Positions 14,473-22,617 of a DNA stretch of 64,000 bases are shown one piece after another. Numbering within the stretch: position 1 is the stretch's first letter; the number at the start of each line of letters is the position of its first letter. Origin of the DNA: Nocardiopsis dassonvillei_B (lineage in GTDB: Bacteria; Actinomycetota; Actinomycetes; Streptosporangiales; Streptosporangiaceae); assembly GCF_964273065.1 (NCBI RefSeq), contig NZ_OZ186815.1:5022001-5086000 (forward strand). Reading direction: 5' to 3'. Made by a program: the position numbers and the translations under genes. The notes below the pieces were generated by a model. The model ran no database searches. It was not told where the DNA came from and saw nothing but the letters and a program-made list of their open reading frames with translations.

Positions 14473-15561
14473 GTGCCGGGCCCGCTCCGCATCCACGACG
14501 TCCACGGCGACCCGCGGCCCGCGCTCGACCAGGTGCTGCGCGACCACCTGCGGCGCCGCCTGCGCCGGGCGGAGGAGACGGATCCGGAGTTCGCCGCCGG
14601 GACCGCCGCCGAGACCGTCCGCTTCACCCTCCAGGGCGGAAAGAGGCTGCGGTCCGCCCTGGCATGGTGGGGCTGGAGGGCGGGCGGCGGCCCGGTGTCC
14701 GGGCCCGTCGCCCAGCACGCGCTGACCGCCTGCGCCTCCCTGGAGCTGCTCCAGACCTGCGCCCTGGTGCACGACGACGTCATGGACGGCTCCGCGACCC
14801 GGCGGGGCGCGCCCTGCGTCCACCGGGTCCACGAGGACGAGCACCGCGCCAACGGCTGGTCCGGTGAGGCCCGGCGCTACGGCGAGTCCCTCGCCGTCCT
14901 GGTCGGGGACCTCGCCCTGGCCTGGGCGGACGACATGCTCGCCGGGGCCCTCCCCGGGGTGCTCCGCCCGGAGGCGGGCCGGAACGTCTGGCGGGAGATG
15001 CGGACCGAGATGATCGCCGGGCAGTTCCTCGACGTGCGGGGCCAGGCGACGAGGTCGCGCTCGGAGTCCCTGGCCCTGCGCATCGACCTCCTCAAGACCG
15101 CCTCCTACACCGTGGAGCGCCCGCTGCACCTGGGCGCGGCCATGGCCGGGGCACCCCCGTCCGCCGTCGAGGCCCTGCGGGCCTACGGCCGGGACGTGGG
15201 CGTCGCCTTCCAGCTCGCCGACGACCTCGCCGGCGCCTACGGCGACACCGGGACCACGGGAAAGCCCGTCGGCGACGACCTGCGCGAGGGCAAGGCCACC
15301 CTGCTGCTGGCGCTCGGCACCCGGCTGGCGCGCGAGCAGGACGACGAGGAGGGCCTCGACGTCCTGGAACGGGTCGGTGCGGGAGCCGACCCGGAGCGGG
15401 CGGCCGCCGTCCTGGAGCGCCTCGGGGCCGGGGAGATGATCGCCGAACACTGCCGGGGCCTGGCCGCACGCGGGCGCGCCCACCTGGACGGGGTCGACCT
15501 GCCCGACCCGGTGCGCGCCTTCCTCACCGGCCTGGCCGCGCGGATCGGAGAGGACGCATGA
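14473..15561 (+). CDS. crtE: Geranylgeranyl diphosphate synthase
   Basis: A trans-isoprenyl diphosphate synthase that supplies C20 GGPP for phytoene. The first Asp-rich motif is HDDVMDGSATRRGAP (Asp101, Asp102, Asp105) and the second is FQLADDLAGAYGD near residue 250; GGKRLRSAL at 55-63 binds the isopentenyl diphosphate. At 362 residues it is normal for CrtE/IdsA. The GTG used here has no good ribosome binding site; GGGAGG at 14444 instead points to an ATC at 14455 six codons upstream, so a non-standard start is possible. The crtI ATG overlaps the stop (ATGA). First gene of the crtE-crtI-crtB-Rieske operon. Confidence 0.92.
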   Translation: MPGPLRIHDVHGDPRPALDQVLRDHLRRRLRRAEETDPEFAAGTAAETVRFTLQGGKRLRSALAWWGWRAGGGPVSGPVAQHALTACASLELLQTCALVHDDVMDGSATRRGAPCVHRVHEDEHRANGWSGEARRYGESLAVLVGDLALAWADDMLAGALPGVLRPEAGRNVWREMRTEMIAGQFLDVRGQATRSRSESLALRIDLLKTASYTVERPLHLGAAMAGAPPSAVEALRAYGRDVGVAFQLADDLAGAYGDTGTTGKPVGDDLREGKATLLLALGTRLAREQDDEEGLDVLERVGAGADPERAAAVLERLGAGEMIAEHCRGLAARGRAHLDGVDLPDPVRAFLTGLAARIGEDA

Positions 15562-17048
15562 GCGACCGCACCGCACCCGGCCGGGGCCGGGTCGTCATCG
15601 TCGGTGCCGGACTCTCCGGCCTGGCCTGCGCCCTGCACCTGGTGGGGGCCGGACGCCAGGTCACGGTGCTGGAGCGCGACGACCACCCGGGCGGCCGGGC
15701 GGGCCGCCTGGACCTGGACGGTTTCCGGTTCGACACCGGGCCCACCGTCCTGACCATGCCCGAGCTCCTGGACGAGGCCCTGGCCGCCGTCGGCGAGACC
15801 GTCGCCGACCGGCTCGACCTGGTCCCCCTGCGCCCCGCCTACCGGGCCGCCTTCGCCGACGGCTCCACCATCGACGTCCACACCGACGCCGACGCGATGG
15901 CCGCCGAGGTGGCCCGGGCGGCCGGGGAACGCGAGGCCGACGGCTACCTGCGGCTGCGCGACTGGCTGACCCGGCTGTACCGGGCCGAGATGGGCACCTT
16001 CATCGACGCTCAGTTCGACTCCCTGCTGGACCTGGCCCGGCCCGACCTCGTGCGGCTGGCCGCCCTGGGCGGGTTCGGGCGGCTCTCCGCCGCCGTGGGC
16101 CGCCACGTGCGCGACGAGCGCCTGCGGCGGATCTTCTCCTTCCAGGCCCTCTACGCCGGGGTGGCGCCGCGGCGGGCGCTGGCCGCCTACGCCGTCATCG
16201 CCTACATGGACACCATCGCGGGCGTGTACTTCCCCCGGGGCGGCATGCGCGCCCTGGGCGACGCCCTGGCCGGCGCGGCGGCCAAGGCCGGTGCCGTGTT
16301 CCGCTACGGCGACGCCGTCACCTCCCTGGAGCGCCGGGGCGACCGGGTCACCGCCGCCGTCACGGCCTCCGGGGAGCGCTTCCCCTGCGACCAGGTGGTG
16401 GTCACTGCCGACCTGCCCGCGGCGTACCGGCTGCTGGGCGGCGCCCCCCGGCGGCGGGTCCCGCTCCGCTACTCGCCGTCCGCGGTGGTCCTGCACCTGG
16501 GGGTGGACCGAACGTGGGAGGGCCTGGAGCACCACACGATCTCCTTCGGTTCCGCCTGGGACCGCACCTTCGACGAGATCATCCGGCGCGGCCGGGTGAT
16601 GAGCGACCCGTCGCTGCTGGTCACCCGGCCCACCCGCACCGACCCGACCCTGGCCCCGGAGGGGCACGAGTCGCTGTACGTGCTGGCACCCGCGCCCCAC
16701 CTGGAGGCGGGCCCCATCGACTGGGACGCCGAGGGACCGCGCTACCGCGACCACCTGGTGTCCACCCTGGAGGAGCGGGGCCTCACCGGGCTGGACGCCG
16801 CCGTCCGCACCGAGCACCTCGTCACCCCGGCGGACTGGGCCCGCCGGGGCCTGGCGCGCGGCACCCCGTTCTCGCTCGCCCACACCTTCGCCCAGACCGG
16901 GCCGTTCCGGCCCCGCAACACCGTCCCCGGCCTGGCCAACGTCGCACTGGCCGGATGCGGTACCACGCCCGGGGTCGGCCTACCGACCGTCCTGATCTCG
17001 GGGAAGCTCGCCGCCGCCCGCGTGGTGGAACGGACAGGGGGACGATGA
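15558..17048 (+). CDS. crtI: Phytoene desaturase (to lycopene)
   Basis: An FAD-dependent bacterial-type desaturase that converts phytoene to lycopene. The dinucleotide-binding motif VVIVGAGLSGLACALHL lies at about residues 12-28, followed by ERDDHPGGRAGRLDLDGFRF and DTGPTVLTMPELL. The C-terminal FAD signature is GCGTTPGVGLPTVLISGK near the end. The length of 496 residues is standard. It overlaps crtE and crtB by four bases on either side, so the three genes are translationally coupled. The protein should sit on the membrane face as a peripheral enzyme. Confidence 0.96.
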   Translation: MSDRTAPGRGRVVIVGAGLSGLACALHLVGAGRQVTVLERDDHPGGRAGRLDLDGFRFDTGPTVLTMPELLDEALAAVGETVADRLDLVPLRPAYRAAFADGSTIDVHTDADAMAAEVARAAGEREADGYLRLRDWLTRLYRAEMGTFIDAQFDSLLDLARPDLVRLAALGGFGRLSAAVGRHVRDERLRRIFSFQALYAGVAPRRALAAYAVIAYMDTIAGVYFPRGGMRALGDALAGAAAKAGAVFRYGDAVTSLERRGDRVTAAVTASGERFPCDQVVVTADLPAAYRLLGGAPRRRVPLRYSPSAVVLHLGVDRTWEGLEHHTISFGSAWDRTFDEIIRRGRVMSDPSLLVTRPTRTDPTLAPEGHESLYVLAPAPHLEAGPIDWDAEGPRYRDHLVSTLEERGLTGLDAAVRTEHLVTPADWARRGLARGTPFSLAHTFAQTGPFRPRNTVPGLANVALAGCGTTPGVGLPTVLISGKLAAARVVERTGGR

Positions 17049-18007
17049 GCACCGCCCACACCGAACTCGACGCCGCCGGGATCAACCCGCGGGGGCTGCG
17101 CCTGGCCTACCTGCGCTGCCGGGAGCTGCACGCCCGCCACGGGCGGACCTACTTCACCGCCACCCGGGTCCTGCCCCCGGACCGGAGGCCCGGGGTGCAC
17201 GCCCTGTACGGGTTCGCCCGCTGGGTCGACGACATCGTGGACGAGCCCGGACCCGGCACCACCACCGCCGACCGGGCGGCCCTGCTGGACGCCGTCGACG
17301 CCGACCTGGCCCGCGCGCTGCACGGCGGGGAGCCGGCGGAGCCGGTGCTGGGCGCGCTGGCGCACACCGTCGAGCGCTACGGGCTGCCCGCCGCCCACTT
17401 CACCGCGTTCATGCGGTCGATGCGCATGGACCTGACCGTCACCGACTACCGCGACCTGGGACACCTGCGCGAGTACATGTACGGGTCGGCGGCCGTGATC
17501 GGCCTCCAGGTCCTGCCGGTGCTGGGCACCGTGGTCCCCAGGCAGGAGGCCGAGCGCCCGGCGGCCGCCCTGGGCGAGGCCTTCCAGCTGACCAACTTCC
17601 TCCGCGACACCGCCGAGGACCTGGCCCGGGGGCGGGTGTACCTGCCCGCCGACGTGCTGGCCGCCCACGGGGTGGACCGCGAGCTGCTGGCGCACTGCGC
17701 CCGCACCCGCCGCCCCGACGCGCGGGCCCGCCGGGCGGTCGCCGCCCTGGTCGAGGTCAACCAGGGCTTCTACCGGGAGGCCGAGCCCGGCATCGCCATG
17801 CTCGATCCGGTGGCCCGCCCGTGTGTCGCCACCGCGTTCCGGCTCTACCGCGCCATCCTGGACGAGATCGCGGCGGCCGACCACGACGTGTGGAGCACCC
17901 GGCACCGGGTCTCGGAGGCCCGCAAGTTCGCCGCCGCGGTGCCGGCCCTCGCCCGCTCCCTGCTGGCCCGGTCCATCCCGCGCCCCCGCCCGGTGTCCGA
18001 AAGGTAG
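17045..18007 (+). CDS. crtB: Phytoene synthase
   Basis: It condenses two GGPP to phytoene, the first committed carotenoid step. The 320-residue squalene/phytoene-synthase-fold protein has both Asp-rich motifs: DDIVDE (62-67) in YGFARWVDDIVDEPGP and NFLRDTAEDLARGRVYLP (183-200). RTYFTATRVLPPDRR near residue 35 binds diphosphate. It starts at the ATG inside the crtI stop (ATGA). The Rieske gene begins seven bases after its stop. Confidence 0.96.
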   Translation: MSTAHTELDAAGINPRGLRLAYLRCRELHARHGRTYFTATRVLPPDRRPGVHALYGFARWVDDIVDEPGPGTTTADRAALLDAVDADLARALHGGEPAEPVLGALAHTVERYGLPAAHFTAFMRSMRMDLTVTDYRDLGHLREYMYGSAAVIGLQVLPVLGTVVPRQEAERPAAALGEAFQLTNFLRDTAEDLARGRVYLPADVLAAHGVDRELLAHCARTRRPDARARRAVAALVEVNQGFYREAEPGIAMLDPVARPCVATAFRLYRAILDEIAAADHDVWSTRHRVSEARKFAAAVPALARSLLARSIPRPRPVSER

Positions 18008-18013
18008 GCCCGC

Positions 18014-19021
18014 GTGTCCCTCCCCGATCCGACCCCCCGCCGCCTTCCGCTGCGGCGCATGCCCGCCACCGCCTGGACCGCCCAGGAACCGACCTGGCGC
18101 GACGGGTCGCCCGGCGTCATCGCGGCCGCCCTCAAGCGGGCGCTGGCCCGGCCCTCGGGCAACTGGTACGTGCTGGCCGCCTCCTCCGAGGTCCGCACCG
18201 ACCGGCCCTTCGGGCGGGTCGTCGGGGGTGTCGAGCTCGTCGCCTGGCGCACCCCCGACGGCACCGCGCACGTCGCCCCGGGGGCCTGCCCGCACCTGGG
18301 CGCCCCCCTGTGCAGGGGGGCCGTCGACGACGGGCGCCTCGTGTGCCGCTGGCACGGGCTGTCCCTGGGCGCCGACGGCTTCCCCGGCTGGAGCCCGTAC
18401 CCGGCCCACGACGACGGAGTCCTGGTGTGGGTGCGCCTGGACCGGGTCGGCGGCGAGGATCCGCTGGAGGCCCCGGTGGTGCCCGAGCGCCCGCCCCTGG
18501 AGGGGGCGATCACCGCGGTGGAGAGCCTCGCCGGCCGCTGCGAGCCCGAGGACGTCATCGCCAACCGCCTCGACCCCTGGCACGGCTCGTGGTTCCACCC
18601 GTACAGCTTCGTCGGGCTGCGGGTCACGGAGGTGGCCGAGGGGCCCGACCCCGACCCGGACCGCATGGTCGTCGAGGTGGGGTTCAGGGTGGCGGGCCGC
18701 TGGGGGGTGCCGGTGCGGGCCGAGTTCGTCTGCCCCGAGCCGCGCACCGTCGTCATGCGCATCATCGGGGGCGAGGGGCTGGGCAGTGTCGTGGAGACGC
18801 ACGCGACCCCGCTGGGCACCGACGGGCGGGGAGTCCCCCGCACGGCCGTCATCGAGGCGACCGTCGCCTCCTCCGAGCGCACCGGGTTCGCCGTCGCCCG
18901 CCGCCTGGCCGCCGCCGTCCGCCCCGCGGTGCGGGCCGCCGTCCGCCGCCTGTGGCGCGACGACCTCGCCTACGCCGAGCGCCGCTACCTCCTCCGCTCC
19001 ACCGGCCGCTTCCCCGGCTGA
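18014..19021 (+). CDS. Rieske 2Fe-2S protein (DUF5914 type) of the carotenoid operon
   Basis: A 335-residue protein with a Rieske domain at about 45-150. The ligands are clear: CPHLGAP (Cys92, His94) and CRWHG (Cys111, His114), with 16 residues between the pairs. The remaining 180 residues form a second domain resembling that of Rieske oxygenase-like proteins; EDVIANRLDPWHGSWFHPYS offers Asp and His residues that could bind iron, but the usual mononuclear-iron triad is not obvious to me. It occupies the fourth place of the crt operon, where S. griseus has crtV. It may feed electrons to, or carry out, a carotenoid ring oxidation; this is inference. Its last 37 bases overlap the convergent crtU. 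Confidence 0.85.
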   Translation: MSLPDPTPRRLPLRRMPATAWTAQEPTWRDGSPGVIAAALKRALARPSGNWYVLAASSEVRTDRPFGRVVGGVELVAWRTPDGTAHVAPGACPHLGAPLCRGAVDDGRLVCRWHGLSLGADGFPGWSPYPAHDDGVLVWVRLDRVGGEDPLEAPVVPERPPLEGAITAVESLAGRCEPEDVIANRLDPWHGSWFHPYSFVGLRVTEVAEGPDPDPDRMVVEVGFRVAGRWGVPVRAEFVCPEPRTVVMRIIGGEGLGSVVETHATPLGTDGRGVPRTAVIEATVASSERTGFAVARRLAAAVRPAVRAAVRRLWRDDLAYAERRYLLRSTGRFPG

Positions 19022-20574
19022 CCGGCCGGTCCCGCCCCGCTCCCGGGGCGGCGGGCGAGGCGGGCGAGGGCGCGGGCGGGGGCGAGGCGGCCGCGCCGGG
19101 GGACGGTCCACAGGGTGTGGCCGGGCAGACCCCAGCGGGACAGCAGGGCGTTGGCGGCCAGCAGGCCGGAGGCGGCGGCGCGCTCCATGAGCGCGACCGG
19201 CAGGCCGGTGCGCACGTGGTCGCCCGCCACGACCAGGAACGGGTCCGGGGTGTCCGCGGACAGGCGGTCGCGGTAGGAGCCCGGAGCGAACAGCGGGCAG
19301 TCCGCACGCAGCTCGTGCCGGGAGTCCACCACCGCGGCCGCCGCCAGCTCCGGGTACACCGCCACCGCCTGCTCCCACAGGCGTTCGCGCTCGCGGTCGG
19401 GATCGCAGTCCTGCGCCAGCGCGTAGGCGTGCAGCTCCACGACCGAACCGCCGGTATCCCCGGCCCATCCGCGGGCCCGTGCGTCGTACCTCTCCAGGAC
19501 GCTGATGTTGTCCAGGGTCGGGTACCCGGCGGTGCCCAGGAACGCGGGCCGGTGCGGACGCACCGGCCGGTCCAGCCAGTACCGCGAGACCAGGAACGGA
19601 GGCGCCGACTCCAGCCGGGCCGCCCGGGCCCGCCAGCCGGCGTCGCCCAGGCCGGGGGAGGCGGCGGCCAGGGCCCGCACCCCCGGGACGTCGGCGGCCA
19701 GCACCACGGCGTCGAACTCCCCGTGGCCCGCGAGCGAGAAGCGCCGCCCGGCCCCCGGGTCGATCCGCTCCACGGGCGCCGCCGTGCGCACCTTCACGTC
19801 CAGCCCTGCCAGGTACCGGACCAGCGGCTCCCACAGCGACTCCGGGAACGGCGCGCGCGGCACGTCGAACACCAGGCCCTCGGACGAGCCCAGGAAGTAC
19901 AGGTGGAACATCACCGCCAGCTCCGCCGCGGAGAGGCGGTCGGTCGGCGCGAAGAAGCTCCGGGTGAACACCTCGAACGCCAGGTGGCGCGCGGTCGGCG
20001 GGAACCGGATCGCCGCCAGCAGGTCCCGCGCGCTCATGTGGTCGAGCCGCTCGTAGACCCCGGGCACGTCCACGTCGAGCAGCTGCAGCGCGGCCGGGAC
20101 GTTCACCCGGGCCAGGTCGCGCAGCGGGAAGCTCGGGCTGGTGGCGGCCAGCACCGCCGCGTTCCACGGCGGGGCGGCGGGCAGGCCCGAGAACCGGTCG
20201 CGCGGACCGTCCCGGTGCACCAGCGGGTAGTCGGCCAGGGGCGTCAGCGCCGCCAGCCCCGGATCGGCGCGGCGCAGCAGCCCCCGCAGGTTGTAGTACT
20301 GGCGGAAGAACGCGTGGAATCCGCGGTCCATCGCCGCGCGCGAGCCGTCGGCCAGGACCGTGTCCCACCCGCGCAGCCGCCCGCCCGGGGACTCCTCCCG
20401 CTCGAACACCGTCACCCGCACACCGCGCTCGGCCAGTCCGCAGGCCGCCGCCAGTCCGGCGATCCCGCCGCCGACCACCGCGGCCACGGGCGCCTCCGGG
20501 GCGCGGGGCCCGGCCGGCGGGGCGGGCGGGACCTCCTCGGCGAGCCGGTCGCGCACGTCCGCCGGGCGGTTCAC
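18985..20574 (-). CDS. crtU: Beta-carotene desaturase/methylase (isorenieratene-type CrtU)
   Basis: CrtU desaturates beta-carotene rings and shifts a methyl group to give aromatic carotenoids such as isorenieratene. The 529-residue protein has an FAD motif VAAVVGGGIAGLAAACGLAE (about 30-49) and ESPGGRLRGWDT. It also has the CrtU-like RGFHAFFRQYYNLRGLLRRA, where plain desaturases differ, and ends with a substrate/FAD block FLVVAGDHVRTGLPVALMER. It starts at GTG 20574, which overlaps the crtT stop (GTGA), so crtT-crtU are one operon. The basic C-terminal tail (PVERRR) lies in the 37-base overlap with the Rieske gene. Confidence 0.93.
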   Translation of the reverse strand: MNRPADVRDRLAEEVPPAPPAGPRAPEAPVAAVVGGGIAGLAAACGLAERGVRVTVFEREESPGGRLRGWDTVLADGSRAAMDRGFHAFFRQYYNLRGLLRRADPGLAALTPLADYPLVHRDGPRDRFSGLPAAPPWNAAVLAATSPSFPLRDLARVNVPAALQLLDVDVPGVYERLDHMSARDLLAAIRFPPTARHLAFEVFTRSFFAPTDRLSAAELAVMFHLYFLGSSEGLVFDVPRAPFPESLWEPLVRYLAGLDVKVRTAAPVERIDPGAGRRFSLAGHGEFDAVVLAADVPGVRALAAASPGLGDAGWRARAARLESAPPFLVSRYWLDRPVRPHRPAFLGTAGYPTLDNISVLERYDARARGWAGDTGGSVVELHAYALAQDCDPDRERERLWEQAVAVYPELAAAAVVDSRHELRADCPLFAPGSYRDRLSADTPDPFLVVAGDHVRTGLPVALMERAAASGLLAANALLSRWGLPGHTLWTVPRRGRLAPARALARLARRPGSGAGPAGQPGKRPVERRR

Positions 20575-21314
20575 CGGCCCTCCGCCGGCCGCGCGCCCGC
20601 GAACGTGTGCGTGACCCCGTACTGCCAGCCCGGCATGGGCGCGGAGGCCACCGGGTCCAGGCCCGCGCGGCGCATCCGCTCCAGCAGCGCCCGGCGGCCG
20701 TCGAACTCCAGCACGCTGCGCCACAGGTACCGGAACAGGTCCCCGCTGCCCGACAGCGCCCGTCCGGCGGGGATGATCACCCCGTGGCACACCGCCGTCC
20801 ACACGGCCCGTGCCGCCGCCGAGTCGGCCACCGAGTACTCGTGCAGCACCAGCCTCCCGCCCGGCCGCAGCAGGTCCCGCATCACGCGCAGCGCCAGATC
20901 CGGGTCGGGGCAGTTGCGGATCAGGTAGGCCCCGAACACCGCGTCCACCGGTCCGCCCAGCCGCTCGGCCGCCCACTCCGGCGTCAGCTCCTCCGCCCGC
21001 GCGCGGTGGAACGACACCGCGTCCGGCCAGGGCTTGGCTCGGGCGGCCTCCAGCATCCCCTCCGACGCGTCCACCCCGACGATCCGGGACGAGGGCACGG
21101 CGTGCAGCAGGGCCGCGGTGGAGGCGCCCGTGCCGCAGCCCAGGTCCAGGATCCGCGGCTCGGGCGACAGCGCTCCGGCGTCCAGCCGCCGCGCGGAGAT
21201 CCGCAGGTGGGCGTGGTAGCCGGGGCTTCCCGCCACCAGCCGGTCGTAGGCGGCCGCGGCGCGGTCGAACCCGTCGGTGACCGCACCCTCCGCCTTGGCC
21301 CTCGTGGTGTCCAC
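20571..21314 (-). CDS. crtT: Class I SAM-dependent methyltransferase of the carotenoid cluster
   Basis: A 247-residue Rossmann-fold methyltransferase. SAM motif I is ILDLGCGTGASTAALL (around residue 55), VGVDASEGMLEAAR follows, and motif post-I/IV is VDAVFGAYLIRNCPDPDLAL. NCPDPDLALRVMRDLLRPGG resembles the UbiE/COQ5 group. Position and content match crtT of the S. griseus crtYTU operon; the reaction of CrtT is not clearly established, as isorenieratene itself needs no added methyl. GTG start at 21314 with GGGAGG four bases upstream. It is divergent from crtY with only 55 bases between them. Confidence 0.85.
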   Translation of the reverse strand: MDTTRAKAEGAVTDGFDRAAAAYDRLVAGSPGYHAHLRISARRLDAGALSPEPRILDLGCGTGASTAALLHAVPSSRIVGVDASEGMLEAARAKPWPDAVSFHRARAEELTPEWAAERLGGPVDAVFGAYLIRNCPDPDLALRVMRDLLRPGGRLVLHEYSVADSAAARAVWTAVCHGVIIPAGRALSGSGDLFRYLWRSVLEFDGRRALLERMRRAGLDPVASAPMPGWQYGVTHTFAGARPAEGR

Positions 21315-21369
21315 GCATCCTCCCGGTGGGTGCTCGCGTACGGCGGCCTCCCCCGGCAGAGTGGGGGAC

Positions 21370-22617
21370 ATGAACGACCATGACGCGGTGATCGTCGGCG
21401 GGGGAGCCGCAGGGCTCACCCTGGCCCACCGGCTCGGACGGGTCAACCACCCCGACGGGAGCCCGTTGCGTGTCGCCCTGCTGGAGCCCCCGCCGGGCCC
21501 GCACACCCCGCCCCCGCGCACCTGGTGCTTCTGGGAGCCGGAGGGCGGCGAGTGGGACCCCCTGCTGGCCGCCCGCTGGCGGCGGCTGACCGTCGTGGGG
21601 CCCGACGGCACCGGGCACACCGCTCCCGCCGCCCCCTTCGTCTACAAGATGCTGCGCTCCTCCGACCTGGACTCGCACGTCAGGGCCGGCTTCGGGGACC
21701 GTGTCGAGCCGGTGCCGCTGCTGGTGGAGGAGGTCCGCGACGGCGCCGACCGCGCCACCGTGGCGGGGGTGCTGCCCGACGGCTCCCCCGCCCGCCTCAC
21801 CGCCCGCTGGGTGTTCGACTCCCGTCCGCCCCGGCCCCTCCCGGCCGGCCGCACCCTGCTGCTCCAGCACTTCCGGGGCTGGTTCGTGCGCACCCCCGAC
21901 GACGCCTTCGACCCGGAGGCGGCGGTGCTGATGGACTTCCGGCCGCCCCAGCCGGAGAACGCGGTGGCCTTCGCGTACGTGCTCCCGCTGTCGGCGCGCG
22001 AGGCCCTGGTGGAGTACACCGAGTTCGGCCCCGAGCCGCTCACCACCGCCGAGTACGACCTCCGCCTGGCCGACCACTGCTCCCGCCTGGGCCTGGCGGG
22101 GTTCGAGGTCACCGCCGCAGAGCAGGGGGTCATCCCCATGACCGACGCGCCCCTGCCCACCCGCGCCGGGCGGAGGGTCTTCCGGATCGGCACGGCGGGC
22201 GGGGCCACCCGCCCCTCGACGGGGTACACGTTCAGCGGGGTGCTGCGCCAGACCGCGGCCGTGGCCGCCGCCCTGGAACGGGGGAGGGAACCGGTGCCGC
22301 CGGTCCCGCACCGCCGCCGCCACCTGGCCATGGACGCGATCCTCCTGCGGGCGCTGGCCACCGGCAGGGTGAGGGGGGCGGAGTTCTTCACCCGCCTGCT
22401 CGCCCCCGGACGGCTCGGCGACGTGCTGGCCTTCCTCGACGGCGGGACCCGGCTGCCCAGGGAGCTGGCGCTGGGGCTGCGCACCCCGGTCGGCCCCATG
22501 TCCCTGACCGCGCTGGACCACCTGTGGTATTCGGCCCGCACCGCCCTCACCCCGGGTCGAGGTTCCGCACCGCCTCCGACAGCGACCCCAGGTGGCCGCC
22601 CCCGGCCCGTGCGGTGA
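21370..22617 (+). CDS. crtY: Lycopene beta-cyclase
   Basis: CrtY closes both ends of lycopene to beta-carotene, the substrate of CrtU. The 415-residue protein starts MNDHDAVIVGGGAAGLTLAH (NAD(P)/FAD-binding) and has RTWCFWEPEGGEW, VEYTEFGPEPL and GTAGGATRPSTGYTF, all typical of CrtY/CrtL cyclases. It is a flavoprotein using reduced FAD, probably membrane-associated. The ATG at 21370 is preferred over an upstream frame from 21277 that would run into the divergent crtT leader. The last 71 bases overlap the 3' end of the convergent regulator gene, and the tail after YSARTAL (Pro/Arg-rich) is probably not functional. Confidence 0.94.
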   Translation: MNDHDAVIVGGGAAGLTLAHRLGRVNHPDGSPLRVALLEPPPGPHTPPPRTWCFWEPEGGEWDPLLAARWRRLTVVGPDGTGHTAPAAPFVYKMLRSSDLDSHVRAGFGDRVEPVPLLVEEVRDGADRATVAGVLPDGSPARLTARWVFDSRPPRPLPAGRTLLLQHFRGWFVRTPDDAFDPEAAVLMDFRPPQPENAVAFAYVLPLSAREALVEYTEFGPEPLTTAEYDLRLADHCSRLGLAGFEVTAAEQGVIPMTDAPLPTRAGRRVFRIGTAGGATRPSTGYTFSGVLRQTAAVAAALERGREPVPPVPHRRRHLAMDAILLRALATGRVRGAEFFTRLLAPGRLGDVLAFLDGGTRLPRELALGLRTPVGPMSLTALDHLWYSARTALTPGRGSAPPPTATPGGRPRPVR

